From positions 1 through 64,000 of the forward strand of contig JAFIGU010000088.1 in the NCBI GenBank assembly GCA_017849555.1: DNA of 64,000 nucleotides, in the 5' to 3' direction. Of this stretch, positions 27,358 through 37,055 are shown piece by piece. The DNA is from Sphingomonas sp. Its GTDB lineage: Bacteria; Pseudomonadota; Alphaproteobacteria; Sphingomonadales; Sphingomonadaceae. Under the pieces are notes generated by a model that ran no database searches, was not told the DNA's origin, and saw only the letters and a program-made list of their open reading frames with translations. Position 1 is the stretch's first letter; each line of letters starts with the position of its first letter. The translations under genes were made by a program, and so were the position numbers.

Positions 27358-28314
27358 ATGACACGCATTGGATTCGTCAAACACGCCATTCTCACCGGCA
27401 CGCGATCCAGGGCCGGGCTGGCGTTGTTCGTCGTGCTGTCGATCGCCGTTCCCACCCTCGTCCGCTTCGGTTTCGAGCCATTGCTCCAGGGGCGGATTCC
27501 CTATCTCACCTATTTCCCCGCGGTGATGCTGGCGGGCATTTTAGTCGACTGGCCGGCGGCGGCGATCGTCGCCCTGGGCTCGCTGATCACCAACGACCTG
27601 CTGTTCAGGCCGGCGGCGAGCTTCACCGCCAACGAGGCGCTTGCGCGCGAGCTGCTGTTCCTGCTGGTCAGCGCGACGCTGATCTTTTTGGGGCAGACGT
27701 TGCGGCGCACCGTCACCGAACTCGATGCCGCCGCGCGGCGCGAGGCGTTTCTCGCGGCCGAGCTGGGCCACCGGTCCAAGAACAATCTCGCGCTGATCGG
27801 CGCGATCGCGCGCCGCTGCCTTCGGCCCGATGAATCGGCCGAGGATTTCCTCGAACGATTATTGCCGCGCATCCAGGCGCTTGCTCAGGCGCAGGATCTG
27901 CTGACCCGGCGCGACTGCGAGCCGTGCGAATTGCGCACGCTCGTCGAGGATGCGTTGAAGCCGTTCGCCGATCACGGCGGCATTTCGGTCGAGGGACCGG
28001 AGACGCCGATTTCTGCGGCCGAATGCACCCCGCTGGTCATGGCAGTTCACGAGCTGGCGACCAATGCATCGAAATATGGCGCGCTCAGCGTGCCCGAGGG
28101 GCGGGTTGCGGTGAGCTGGGACGGCGCCGGCCGCGACGGGGTGACGATCGTCTGGCAGGAAAGCAACGGCCCGCGCGTCGAGCCACCGCTGCGCCGCGGG
28201 CTCGGCTCACGCCTGATCGATCGACATCCCGCGTTTCGCGCGGTTTCGCTCGAATTCCCACCGGACGGCGCGCGTTGCTCGATCGCGCTCAAGCCCGCCG
28301 CGGCGCGGAACTGA
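27358..28314 (+). CDS. HWE/HisKA_2-type sensor histidine kinase
   Basis: 318 residues. Three or four membrane helices (about 20-105, DUF4118-like) are followed by a kinase core. The phospho-accepting histidine is in AAELGHRSKNNLALIGAI, the N-box in MAVHELATNASKYGALS, and a WQESNGP motif marks the HWE family. No PAS domain or response regulator is adjacent, so its input and partner are unknown; such kinases in alphaproteobacteria often feed the general stress response (PhyR). Confidence 0.87.
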   Translation: MTRIGFVKHAILTGTRSRAGLALFVVLSIAVPTLVRFGFEPLLQGRIPYLTYFPAVMLAGILVDWPAAAIVALGSLITNDLLFRPAASFTANEALARELLFLLVSATLIFLGQTLRRTVTELDAAARREAFLAAELGHRSKNNLALIGAIARRCLRPDESAEDFLERLLPRIQALAQAQDLLTRRDCEPCELRTLVEDALKPFADHGGISVEGPETPISAAECTPLVMAVHELATNASKYGALSVPEGRVAVSWDGAGRDGVTIVWQESNGPRVEPPLRRGLGSRLIDRHPAFRAVSLEFPPDGARCSIALKPAAARN

Positions 28315-28320
28315 CCCGGC

Positions 28321-28464
28321 CTATACCCTGCGGCCGGTGAACAGCTGAACGAGCCCGACGATCAGCGCGATGATCAACAGGATGTGGATCAACCCGCCGG
28401 CGACATGAAGGCTGAAACCGAGGATCCACAGGATCAGCAGGATTACGACAATCGTCCAGAGCAT
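28321..28464 (-). CDS. lmo0937-family (DUF5670) small membrane protein
   Basis: 47 residues, MLWTIVVILLILWILGF at the start, then two hydrophobic helices separated by SLHVAGGLIH and a short basic tail TGRRV. This matches the small lmo0937/DUF5670 membrane proteins, whose role is unknown though many are stress-induced. GGAGAG eight bases before the ATG supports translation. It is convergent with the kinase gene, whose stop lies only seven bases away. Confidence 0.82.
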   Translation of the reverse strand: MLWTIVVILLILWILGFSLHVAGGLIHILLIIALIVGLVQLFTGRRV

Positions 28465-28563
28465 CGCGTTTCTCTCCATGTTCTCCGTGTGAAACCCGCG
28501 CGAAAACGAAGGGATCGCCCGAAGCGTTCCGTGCGATCGTTTCGCGTGCGACGAACCGCGCGA

Positions 28564-29493
28564 TCAATCGTCCGGTGCGATCTTGGCGAGTTCGGCGCGC
28601 GCCTCGTCGAGAAACGCCGAAACGAGCCGCGATCCATGCAGGTTGATCGAAGTGACCGAGGCATATTGGTGGACGATCGGCGGCGCGAAGCTGCGCATGA
28701 CCAGATCGTCGCGCAGATAGGCGCGCGCGAGCAACCGGTTGACGATCGCAATCCCCACCCCTCGCGCGGCGAGCGCGCAGGCCGAGCCGTGGGTGTGCGT
28801 CTCGATCGCCACCGTCGGGCGCAGGCGATAGCCCGCAAACGCCTGATCGACCTGGATGCGCCATTGCCGCCCCGAACCGAGCAGGATCAGCGGCGCGTCG
28901 CGTAACAGATCGGGGGTCAGCACCTCATGCGCGGCGAGCGGGTGCCGCGCGGGGAGCACGCACGCCGATCCGCTCGACACCAAAGGCTCGCAACGCAGAT
29001 CGTCGCCCGCGATCGGCATCTTCATGAAGCCGCAATCAACCACGCGGGTCGCGATCATCATCCGGCTGGTTTCGAGGCTGCGCGAATCGAGGTTGAAGCG
29101 CACCCCGGGATGTTTCTGGAGAAAGCTGGCGACGATCGCAGGGAGCACGCCCTCGGCGAAGCTCGGCGGCGCGACGACGCTGAGTTCGCCCGCCGCCGAA
29201 TTGGCGATATCGTCGGCGAGGTTCGCAACCCGCTGCAACCCGGCAAGCGCGAACTCGACCTCCTCGGCGAGTAGCCGCCCGTCCTTGGTCGGCACGAGCT
29301 TGCCGCGATCGCGGTAGAATAGTTCGAAACCGATCGTGCGTTCGAGCTGTGCCAGTGTGCGGCTGACCCCCGGCTGGGTCATCCCGAGATTGGCCGCGGC
29401 GGCGGTCGCGGAGCCGGTGCGCATCACCTCCGACAAGGTTTCGAGCGCACGGACCCCGAGCGTCGCGAGCGGCCGGTTGGGCTCGCGCTTCAT
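28564..29493 (-). CDS. LysR-family transcriptional regulator
   Basis: 309 residues. DNA-binding helix-turn-helix: VMRTGSATAAAANLGMTQPG followed by LERTIGFELFYRDRGKLVPT. The C-terminal substrate-binding domain is complete. The gene begins three bases after the stop of the CocE-type hydrolase gene and is the last member of a four-gene row (TonB receptor, YfcC-like carrier, hydrolase, regulator), so it probably regulates that row. Confidence 0.92.
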   Translation of the reverse strand: MKREPNRPLATLGVRALETLSEVMRTGSATAAAANLGMTQPGVSRTLAQLERTIGFELFYRDRGKLVPTKDGRLLAEEVEFALAGLQRVANLADDIANSAAGELSVVAPPSFAEGVLPAIVASFLQKHPGVRFNLDSRSLETSRMMIATRVVDCGFMKMPIAGDDLRCEPLVSSGSACVLPARHPLAAHEVLTPDLLRDAPLILLGSGRQWRIQVDQAFAGYRLRPTVAIETHTHGSACALAARGVGIAIVNRLLARAYLRDDLVMRSFAPPIVHQYASVTSINLHGSRLVSAFLDEARAELAKIAPDD

Positions 29494-29496
29494 CGC

Positions 29497-31329
29497 TCAG
29501 CCTTTCGCGTGGGGAACGATCGGCAGGAGGATATGCGAGGGGTGATCGCGATCGACGAAGATGCTGTTGCGCGCCACCACCGGCGCAGCATCCGCGTCCC
29601 GCCAGTCGCTGTTCGGGTTGACGTCGAAATGCGGGAAGTTGCTGCTCGACACCTCGATGCGGATGCGATGCCCGGCGCGGAACAGGTTGCTGGTGGGAAA
29701 TGCCCGGATCGTAATGACATGAACCGTATCGGGCTCCAGCGGCTCGGGATGTTCGAACGAATTGCGGAAACGCGCGCGCAGGATGCCATGCGCGAGGTTC
29801 AGCGCATAGCCCTGGGGATAGTCTTCGTTCGGAGGATAGACGTCGACCAGCTTGATCGTGAAATCGGTGTCGATCGCCGACGAGCTGATATGCAGCGCGG
29901 CGACGACACTCCCGGTCACCTCGGTATCATGCGCGAGCGGCTCGGTTTCGAACACCAGCACGTCGGGCCGCTCGGCGAGCGCGCGGCCCGGGTGGCGCGC
30001 GCCGAACAGATCTTCGGTCTCGCGCTGGTCGTAACCACCGGCGAACATCAGCGGCGCCCCCGAAGTGATCGCGCCGCCGATCGTCGGCACCGGATCGGCC
30101 GGGTCGAAATCATAGGACAAGGGCGCCACATCCGCCGCCGGAAGCGCGCTGCGCAAACCGCCGTCGCCGTGGAGGTACATCGCGACATCGCGCGCATGGG
30201 GCAGCGGCCATGCCGCTTCGTCGCGCCAGCGGCCGCCGTGATCGAGCCGACCCTCGGCGGTCCGCCGCCCGCTGCCCCCGCCCATCACGAAGATGCGCAC
30301 CGGCGCCGGGAGGTGCTCCGGCGCCGCGTCGCGCCCCAGCATATGCCGGTCGAACCAGTCACGCCGCAGCGTGAAATAATCCGGCCCGACCTGCCCGTCG
30401 AGCACCGCATCCGCGCCGAAATCCACGTCACCTGAAGAAGTGACCGAACGTTGCCCGTGGGTCCACGGCCCGAGCACCAATTTGATCGGCCCGCGCTTGA
30501 TCGGCGCCAGCGCGGTGAAATTGTCGATCGCGGTCTGTGAATAGGGATCGTACCAGCTCGACATGTGCACCGCCGGCACATCGGCATAATCGCCATAGCT
30601 GTCGAAGGCGTAGATGCCGCGCTGCTTCCAGAAATCGGTCAGCCGGTCATTGTCCCATTGCTCGACGACATAGGCTTCATATTCGGGCGCGGCGGAGAGC
30701 GGGGAATGGCCGATACGCCAGCGGCGGCCGATCCAATCCTCGATCTTCTCGCTTTCCAGCGCCGCGCGCCGCGCAGGGTCGGCCGCGGTTTCAGGCGATT
30801 GCAACGCATGTTTGCGCGCCCAGGTGAGCTGCTTGAGCTCGAACGCCCCGCCCTGCCGCGCGCCACCGTGATAGGCGCTGGAGAAACCGCCTGAATCGAG
30901 GAACATCGCCGCCAGCCCCGGCGGGTTGAGGCAGGCGAGCGCATTCTGGACATGCGCGCCGTAGGAAAGGCCCAGCGTCCCCACCCTTCCGTCGCACCAT
31001 GGCTGGTCGATCAGCCACGCCAGCGTATCCGCCCCGTCCTCCGCCTCGCGCAGATATTTGGTGAACACCCCCTCGGACGCGAACCGGCCGCGGCAATCCT
31101 GCAGAACATAGGCATAGCCCGCTTCGACGAACCAGCGCGCGATCTCCGGCTTGGAACGCGGCTCAGGGTCCCGCGCGGTGAAGTCACCGTGGTTGGTGCC
31201 GGTCTTGTCATAGGGCGTGCGTTCGAGCAGCACCGGGAACGGCCCCGGCCCGTCGGGCAGATAGATGTCGGTCGCCAGCCGCACGCCGTCGCGCATCGCG
31301 ACCATCTGGTCACTGAGGATCGTCGTCAT
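29497..31329 (-). CDS. CocE/NonD-family hydrolase (X-Pro dipeptidyl-peptidase-like)
   Basis: 610 residues. The alpha/beta hydrolase domain has the nucleophile serine in TLGLSYGAHVQNAL, LPDGPGPFPVLLERTPYDK marks the N-terminal part, and the family's C-terminal jelly-roll domain (HRIRIEVSSSNFPHFDVNPN) is complete. Family members cleave acyl esters or peptides (cocaine esterase, alpha-amino-acid ester hydrolase, PepX). There is no clear signal peptide, so it likely acts in the cytoplasm. Start MTTILSD at 31329, two bases after the carrier's stop; the longer frame overlaps that gene. Confidence 0.9.
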   Translation of the reverse strand: MTTILSDQMVAMRDGVRLATDIYLPDGPGPFPVLLERTPYDKTGTNHGDFTARDPEPRSKPEIARWFVEAGYAYVLQDCRGRFASEGVFTKYLREAEDGADTLAWLIDQPWCDGRVGTLGLSYGAHVQNALACLNPPGLAAMFLDSGGFSSAYHGGARQGGAFELKQLTWARKHALQSPETAADPARRAALESEKIEDWIGRRWRIGHSPLSAAPEYEAYVVEQWDNDRLTDFWKQRGIYAFDSYGDYADVPAVHMSSWYDPYSQTAIDNFTALAPIKRGPIKLVLGPWTHGQRSVTSSGDVDFGADAVLDGQVGPDYFTLRRDWFDRHMLGRDAAPEHLPAPVRIFVMGGGSGRRTAEGRLDHGGRWRDEAAWPLPHARDVAMYLHGDGGLRSALPAADVAPLSYDFDPADPVPTIGGAITSGAPLMFAGGYDQRETEDLFGARHPGRALAERPDVLVFETEPLAHDTEVTGSVVAALHISSSAIDTDFTIKLVDVYPPNEDYPQGYALNLAHGILRARFRNSFEHPEPLEPDTVHVITIRAFPTSNLFRAGHRIRIEVSSSNFPHFDVNPNSDWRDADAAPVVARNSIFVDRDHPSHILLPIVPHAKG

Positions 31330-31331
31330 CG

Positions 31332-32717
31332 TCAGTAACCGATCAATACGGCGATCATCAGCGCCGCCGCCGAGAGGAGCGCGAGCAATGCGAACAGCGG
31401 CGCGGCGAAGCGGAACCATTGGTTATAGGGAATCCCCGCCGCGGCGAGATAGGCGAGCAGCATCCCCGAGGTCGGCGCGAGCATGTTGACGAGGCCGTTG
31501 CCGAACAGGAAGGCGAGCACCGTCACCTGCCCCGACACCCCCGCCGAGGCGGCGATCGGCCCGAGCACCGGGATGCTCAGCGCCGCCTTGGCCGAGGTCG
31601 AGGGGATGAGCAGGGTGAGGATCATCTCCACCCCCATCACGATCGGCGCGACGATCACCGGCGACATGCCGTGGATGCCGGAGGACACCGCCTCGATGAT
31701 CGTATCGAGGATCTGCCCGTCGCGCAGGATCACCTCCACCGCGCGGCCCATGCCGACCAGCAAGGCGGCGAGCATCATCGACTTCATCCCGTCGACGAAC
31801 AAGGCGACGCCCTTGCGCGCCGGCACCCGCGCGACGAGCGTCATCACCGCGGCGGCGGCGATGAACAAGGCGGTGAATTCGCCGTCGTGCCAGCCGAATT
31901 CAAGCGACCCGACGACCAGCAGCACCAGCGTCGCCGCCGCGATCAGCAGGATCGCGAGGTGGCGTGACGAGAGGCGCTCATGCTCGATCGGCGCGGGGGA
32001 CGAAACGATCCGCGCCTCGCGCAGCACATAAAGCATCGCGATCGCGAGGAAGACGATCCAGATCGCGAGGCGGAAACCGAGCCCGCTGAACACCGGCACA
32101 TTGACGATCGGCTGTGCGATGAGCAGCGCGACCGGGCTGGTGACCGAGGCGAGATACCCGACCTTCGCCGCGAGGGTGACGATCGCGAAGCCGAACATCC
32201 GGCTCCGCCCGAGCCGCTCGGCCAGCGCGACCATCACCGGGATCAGCAGCAGATATTCGGAAATCATGCCGAGGAAGGTGCTGCCCGCCGAGAAGGCGAG
32301 CATCAATATGGGCACGAGGATCGCCATCCGCCCGCCGCTGACCCCGATCAGCCGCTGGATTCCGGCATCGAGCGCCCCCGTCGCACGCATCACCCCGAAC
32401 ATCCCGCCGAGCGACAGGATCATGAAAATGAGCGGCGCCGATTTCTTGAGTCCGGCCGGGATGGAAGTGGCGAGGGCGACCGGGCTCACCGGCCGCGCCT
32501 CCCCTTCCTTCGCCTTGCCCGGCAGCAGCGCCGCCGCGCCGAGCGGCTTGGCGAGGGGCTGGTAGGTGCCGGCGATCACCGGCGCATTCTCCTTGTCGGA
32601 GGTGCGCTGGTGCTCGCCCGAGGGGATGATCCAGGTCAGCGCGATCGCGAGGATCATCGCCGCCAGCATCATCAGCACCGGATCGAGCGACCCGTGATGC
32701 CTCGCCTGCCCGTTCAT
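31332..32717 (-). CDS. YfcC/DcuC-family inner-membrane carrier
   Basis: 461 residues with about 11-12 membrane helices, beginning LMMLAAMILAIALTWIIPSG as in YfcC proteins. LIPSTSAKAALSIPVLGPI and NMLAPTSGMLLAYLA are the two re-entrant substrate loops of this superfamily, which moves dicarboxylates, amino acids or short peptides. Encoded between the TonB receptor and the hydrolase, which suggests uptake of the substrate or product of that enzyme. It starts 31 bases after the receptor stop. Confidence 0.87.
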   Translation of the reverse strand: MNGQARHHGSLDPVLMMLAAMILAIALTWIIPSGEHQRTSDKENAPVIAGTYQPLAKPLGAAALLPGKAKEGEARPVSPVALATSIPAGLKKSAPLIFMILSLGGMFGVMRATGALDAGIQRLIGVSGGRMAILVPILMLAFSAGSTFLGMISEYLLLIPVMVALAERLGRSRMFGFAIVTLAAKVGYLASVTSPVALLIAQPIVNVPVFSGLGFRLAIWIVFLAIAMLYVLREARIVSSPAPIEHERLSSRHLAILLIAAATLVLLVVGSLEFGWHDGEFTALFIAAAAVMTLVARVPARKGVALFVDGMKSMMLAALLVGMGRAVEVILRDGQILDTIIEAVSSGIHGMSPVIVAPIVMGVEMILTLLIPSTSAKAALSIPVLGPIAASAGVSGQVTVLAFLFGNGLVNMLAPTSGMLLAYLAAAGIPYNQWFRFAAPLFALLALLSAAALMIAVLIGY

Positions 32718-32748
32718 CGTGTCAGCGCCCCGCTGCCGCCCGCGTCAC

Positions 32749-35625
32749 TTACAGCTTCACCGAGAAACGCGCGTAGAGGAAGCGCCCGCGCGCGTCATAG
32801 GTGTAGATGTCGTAATTGATCGGCGCATTGGCATAGGAAGCCGGCGGCTGGGTATCGAACAGATTGTTGACGCCGATGCCGAAGCGCGTGCGCCCCTCGC
32901 CGACGTCGAAACCGACCTCGGCATCGATATAGGTCACCGCCTTGGTGCGCGCGTCCTTCACCGGGTTCACCACATCGGTGGTGCTGCCGATATAGCGCGC
33001 GCGCAGGGTGGCATTGGCGCCCTCGCCGTCCCAGTTGAGCGAAGCCTGCCCCTTCCAGCGCGGATAGGTCGCGCGCGGCTGGTCGCCCTTGCCGGCGCGG
33101 TCGTCGACGATCGTCCCGCCGGTCGAGGGATCGGGCGAAACGGTGCGGAACGAGCCGAGCCACGACGCATCTACCACCGCCCCGAACCGCCCGACGCCGG
33201 TGGTGAAATCGTAGCGCACCGTCGCGTCCACGCCGTCGGTCTTGATCGAATTGAGGTTCTGCGCGCCCTGCAGCAGGTTGATGATCGCCCCGGTGCTCGC
33301 GTCGCGCTGGACGAGTTCGCAGAACACCCCGGCGCGCTGCGCGCAAAGCTGCATGATCTGGGTCGGCGATTGCGAGGCGATCGCGTTCTTGATCTCGATA
33401 TTATAATAATCGACCGTGATCGACAGCCCGTGGAACGGGGTTAGCGCGACGCCGGCGCTGATGCTGTCCGAGGTTTCCGGGCGCAGATTGCGATTGCCGC
33501 TGATGACGCCGGGGATCAGGCCGTTGAGATTGTAATTGGCCTGATTGTAGCCCGCCGGCACCCCGACGCAGCCCGGCTTGCCGGCATTGGCCGCCGCGCC
33601 GCCGTTGCACGGATCGCTGCCCTGGAAGCTCGTCTGGCGTGCGCCCTGATAGAGTTCGAGGATCGACGGCGCGCGGAAGCCCTGCGCATAGGTGCCGCGC
33701 AGCAGCACGCCCTCGACCGGGCGATAGCCGAGGCCGCCCTTGAAGGTCGCCTTGCCGCCGACGGTCGAATAGCGCGAGTAACGCCCGGCCAGGCTGAGAT
33801 CGAGGCTCTTGCCGACCGGCGAATCCTTGAGCACCGGCACCGACAATTCGCCATAGACTTCGTGCAGATCATAGCTGCCGCGGGTCGCGGTGCGGGTCTG
33901 CGCGGTGGTCTTGGTATAGAGCGCATTGTTCAGATAGAGCGACGGCGCATTGGCGATCGCGTCGGGATTATCCACCCCGCGATTGCGGCGATATTCATAA
34001 CCCACCGCGAGCGCGACCTCCCCCGCCGGCAGGTTGAACAAGGTGCCGGTGGCGTTGATCGTGCCGTTCCACAGCTCGGTATAATTGCTCTCGCGCGTGG
34101 TGAAGCGGATATAATCCGCCTGCGCCGGCGTCATCGGGCCGAACAGATTGACCGGCACGCAGCCGGCCGTTGCGGCGCAGGTCGCCGGATTGCCGAGCGC
34201 GAGATAGAGATTGTCGTAATTGATGCCGTTGAGCGCGGTCGATTGGATGCTGTTCTTGGCGTAGCTGCCGAAGGCGTCCCAACGCCAATTGTTGCCGAAC
34301 AGCTTGAAACTGCCGTCGAGCCCGGCGGCGATGCGCCAGGTCTGCACGTCCTGGATATTGTCGCGATTGCCGACGTCGGTCATCACCTTGCGGACGCGGA
34401 ACGCCGAATTGGCGCCGAACGCCAGCGCATTGGCGGTCGGCACCCCGTTCGCGGTGCCGAACGGATTGAACGCCTGATTATTGGGGATGTAGAAGCCGCG
34501 CACCGTTCCCGCGGTGCCGCCGATATCGAGCAGCACCGGCGAGAAGAGCTGATCCGACTTGCGCTCGTTATACAGCCCTTCGAATTTGAAATTGAGGTTG
34601 TCGGCGAGCTCGTAATCGAACCGTCCGTAGAAGCCGTAGCGCTGCGACGGGCCGGCCGAGTAAATGCCTTGCGCCTGGGTGTTGTAATAATCGCCCGGCA
34701 GCGCGGCGGTGTGGAAGGCATTGTCCGCGCTCGCGCCCGAGCCATAAAGCGTCCCCGGCGTGTTGAGCGCGATCGGCGCGCTCGAACCCGCGAACCCCGG
34801 ACGCGTCCCGAAATAGCCGTTCGAGGAGAGGCCCGGCAGGATGTAGAGCCCGCTCGGGCTTGTGCCCGGTGCGGTCACCGGGACGAGCGAGGTGGTGGTC
34901 AGCGGCCGCGCGTCGGTGCGGATCGCCTTCGATTCATAATAGCTGCCCGACAGGATGATCGAGGCGCGCCCGAAGCGCTTGCCGACGTTGAGCGTCGCCG
35001 AATATTCCGATCCGTCGCCCTTGTCGGTGATGCCCATGCGGGTCGAGCCGCGAATGCCGTCGAACGGGCGGATCGTCTTGATATTGACCACGCCCGCGAT
35101 CGCATCGGCGCCGTAGATCGCCGAGGCGCCGTCTTTCAGCACCTCCATCCCCTCGATCATCCCCATCGGGATCGTGTTGAGATCGACGAAATCGCGGAAG
35201 CCGCGCTGCCCGACCGCGTCGACCCAGCGATGCCCGTCGACCAGCACCAGCACGCGGTTGCCGCTGCCCTCGCTACCGCCGAGGTAGCGCAGGTTGATCG
35301 ATGAAGCGCCGTAGGAGGTGCCTTGCGTCCCGTTCGAATTGAGGCTGACCCCCGCCGAGGGCAATTTCTGGAGCAGATCGCCGGGCGAGACGCTGCCCGA
35401 TTTGGCGATATCGTCGGCGGTGATCGTCAGCAGCGGGCCGACCGTCGCCGCGTCACGCCGCTGGATACGCGAGCCGGTGACGACGACCTCCCCCGCTTCC
35501 GGCGCGCCGGCCGCCGGGGTCGCCGCCAGTTCCTGCGCCCCCGCCGGCGCGATCAGCGCAATCGTCAACAGGCTCGCGCCCAGCATCATAGCGCTGGCGC
35601 GCCGATAAATACCCCGATCGATCAT
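32749..35625 (-). CDS. TonB-dependent receptor (large)
   Basis: 958 residues. Signal peptide LLTIALIAPAGAQE, then a TonB-box-like GEVVVTGSRIQRRD and a plug with PSAGVSLNSNGTQGTSYGAS and NRVLVLVDGHRW. Long barrel ending in FLYARFSVKL. The pattern is that of receptors thought to import peptides or plant-derived compounds. First gene of a tight row with the YfcC-like carrier, the CocE-type hydrolase and a LysR regulator, consistent with import and cleavage of one compound. Confidence 0.92.
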   Translation of the reverse strand: MIDRGIYRRASAMMLGASLLTIALIAPAGAQELAATPAAGAPEAGEVVVTGSRIQRRDAATVGPLLTITADDIAKSGSVSPGDLLQKLPSAGVSLNSNGTQGTSYGASSINLRYLGGSEGSGNRVLVLVDGHRWVDAVGQRGFRDFVDLNTIPMGMIEGMEVLKDGASAIYGADAIAGVVNIKTIRPFDGIRGSTRMGITDKGDGSEYSATLNVGKRFGRASIILSGSYYESKAIRTDARPLTTTSLVPVTAPGTSPSGLYILPGLSSNGYFGTRPGFAGSSAPIALNTPGTLYGSGASADNAFHTAALPGDYYNTQAQGIYSAGPSQRYGFYGRFDYELADNLNFKFEGLYNERKSDQLFSPVLLDIGGTAGTVRGFYIPNNQAFNPFGTANGVPTANALAFGANSAFRVRKVMTDVGNRDNIQDVQTWRIAAGLDGSFKLFGNNWRWDAFGSYAKNSIQSTALNGINYDNLYLALGNPATCAATAGCVPVNLFGPMTPAQADYIRFTTRESNYTELWNGTINATGTLFNLPAGEVALAVGYEYRRNRGVDNPDAIANAPSLYLNNALYTKTTAQTRTATRGSYDLHEVYGELSVPVLKDSPVGKSLDLSLAGRYSRYSTVGGKATFKGGLGYRPVEGVLLRGTYAQGFRAPSILELYQGARQTSFQGSDPCNGGAAANAGKPGCVGVPAGYNQANYNLNGLIPGVISGNRNLRPETSDSISAGVALTPFHGLSITVDYYNIEIKNAIASQSPTQIMQLCAQRAGVFCELVQRDASTGAIINLLQGAQNLNSIKTDGVDATVRYDFTTGVGRFGAVVDASWLGSFRTVSPDPSTGGTIVDDRAGKGDQPRATYPRWKGQASLNWDGEGANATLRARYIGSTTDVVNPVKDARTKAVTYIDAEVGFDVGEGRTRFGIGVNNLFDTQPPASYANAPINYDIYTYDARGRFLYARFSVKL

Positions 35626-35791
35626 GGCACAGCCCCCCAGATTATTTTTCGATTCGCCGCACAGCTAGCCGATCGCACGGGGGGCGAAAGCTGATGGCGG
35701 AACTTCATCAGCCCATACCAAAACAGGTATAGGGTTGCCGGCGTCGCGGGCTTTCCGATTATGACCCGGGAATAAAAGCGAAAAGCAGGCG

Positions 35792-36805
35792 ATGAATCCT
35801 GATCGGCGAACGATTTTAGCGACAATCAGCGGCGCGATGCTGCTGCCGCGCATCGCACAGGCGCGCGACCAGCGCCCGCTACGCGTCATGCTGCTCGGCC
35901 AATCGCTGATCCAGCGCGCGATCTGTGACGACGGCTGGCCGGGAATGGCCGCAATCGCCGCGCTGCTGCGCCGCGCCGATGTGGTCTTCACCGATCTGGA
36001 AACCCCGATCGAGGGCGAGGGCGCGGGCGAACCGACCCGCAGCGATGCAACGCTCCACCGCGCCCCGCCCGCGGTGCTCGATTGCCTCAGGGCGCTCGGC
36101 GTCACGCTGGTGACGACCGCCAACAACCACGCCTGGGATCTCGGCACCGGCGGAATCCTCTCGACGATCGACGCGCTCGATCGGCACGGGATCGTCCATG
36201 CGGGATCGGGGCGCGATCTGGACGCCGCGGCGGCGCCCGCCATTCAGCAGACACCCCACGGCGGCTTTGCGCTGGTCGCGGCGGCGGCTGGCGCGATTCG
36301 CCCCGGCGCGGCCGCCGCAGCCGATCATCCCGGGGTGAACGAACTGCGTCGCCGCGATGACGGCTCGCTCGAACCCGAAGATGTCGCGCGGGTGCTCGCC
36401 GCGATCCGCACCGTGCGCGCTTCAGGCGCGACCGTGTTGATGTGTCTCCACAACCATTATTGGGAACCGGTGCAGAGCGATACGCCGGTGTGGCAGAAAG
36501 CATTCGCGCGCGCCTGCGTCGACGCCGGGGCGGCGGCGTTCGTCGGGCATGGCACGCCCGCGATGCAGCGCGACGAATTCTATCGCGGCGCGCCGCTGTT
36601 TCACGGGCTCGGCAATTTCATCTTCCAGACGCGCAAGGCCGACGGCGCCTATGGCGCATCGGCGTGGCAATCGGTGATCGTCGACGCGCGTTTCGCCCAC
36701 GGTCGGTTCGTCGATGCCCGGTTTCACCCGATCCGATTGGATGCGACGAAGCGCGGCGAATATTCGTCCGGCTCACCGGAACTGGTGCCGTCGGGCGCTC
36801 TCTGA
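35792..36805 (+). CDS. CapA-like metallophosphoesterase-fold protein
   Basis: 337 residues. A possible Tat-like N-terminus (PDRRTILATISGAMLLP) suggests export. The CapA fold motifs are FTDLETPI, VTTANNHAWDLG, LMCLHNHYWEP and FVGHGTPAMQ with LFHGLGNFIFQ. CapA proteins take part in poly-gamma-glutamate surface polymer anchoring, but no CapB/CapC is near, so the role here is open. Divergent from the TonB receptor at 35625. Confidence 0.85.
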   Translation: MNPDRRTILATISGAMLLPRIAQARDQRPLRVMLLGQSLIQRAICDDGWPGMAAIAALLRRADVVFTDLETPIEGEGAGEPTRSDATLHRAPPAVLDCLRALGVTLVTTANNHAWDLGTGGILSTIDALDRHGIVHAGSGRDLDAAAAPAIQQTPHGGFALVAAAAGAIRPGAAAAADHPGVNELRRRDDGSLEPEDVARVLAAIRTVRASGATVLMCLHNHYWEPVQSDTPVWQKAFARACVDAGAAAFVGHGTPAMQRDEFYRGAPLFHGLGNFIFQTRKADGAYGASAWQSVIVDARFAHGRFVDARFHPIRLDATKRGEYSSGSPELVPSGAL

Positions 36806-37055
36806 CGGGATGCGAAACAAGAGACATCGCGCACAGAAACAATATTAACGGCCTTACCCTCGCAGCCAATGCTCGTTAACTATAATTCACTCAACGCACC
36901 TCCGAACCTCATCTCCCAAAATGGGACACGGCTCCTTTTGTTAACCTTGAATCAATTTACGAAAGATTACAAAGACACTCCCGTCAGCGCTCCGGTTTCG
37001 GCCCACCCTTTCCACATCGGGACCAAGGCGCACATAGCGACGGGGGTTCGATCAG

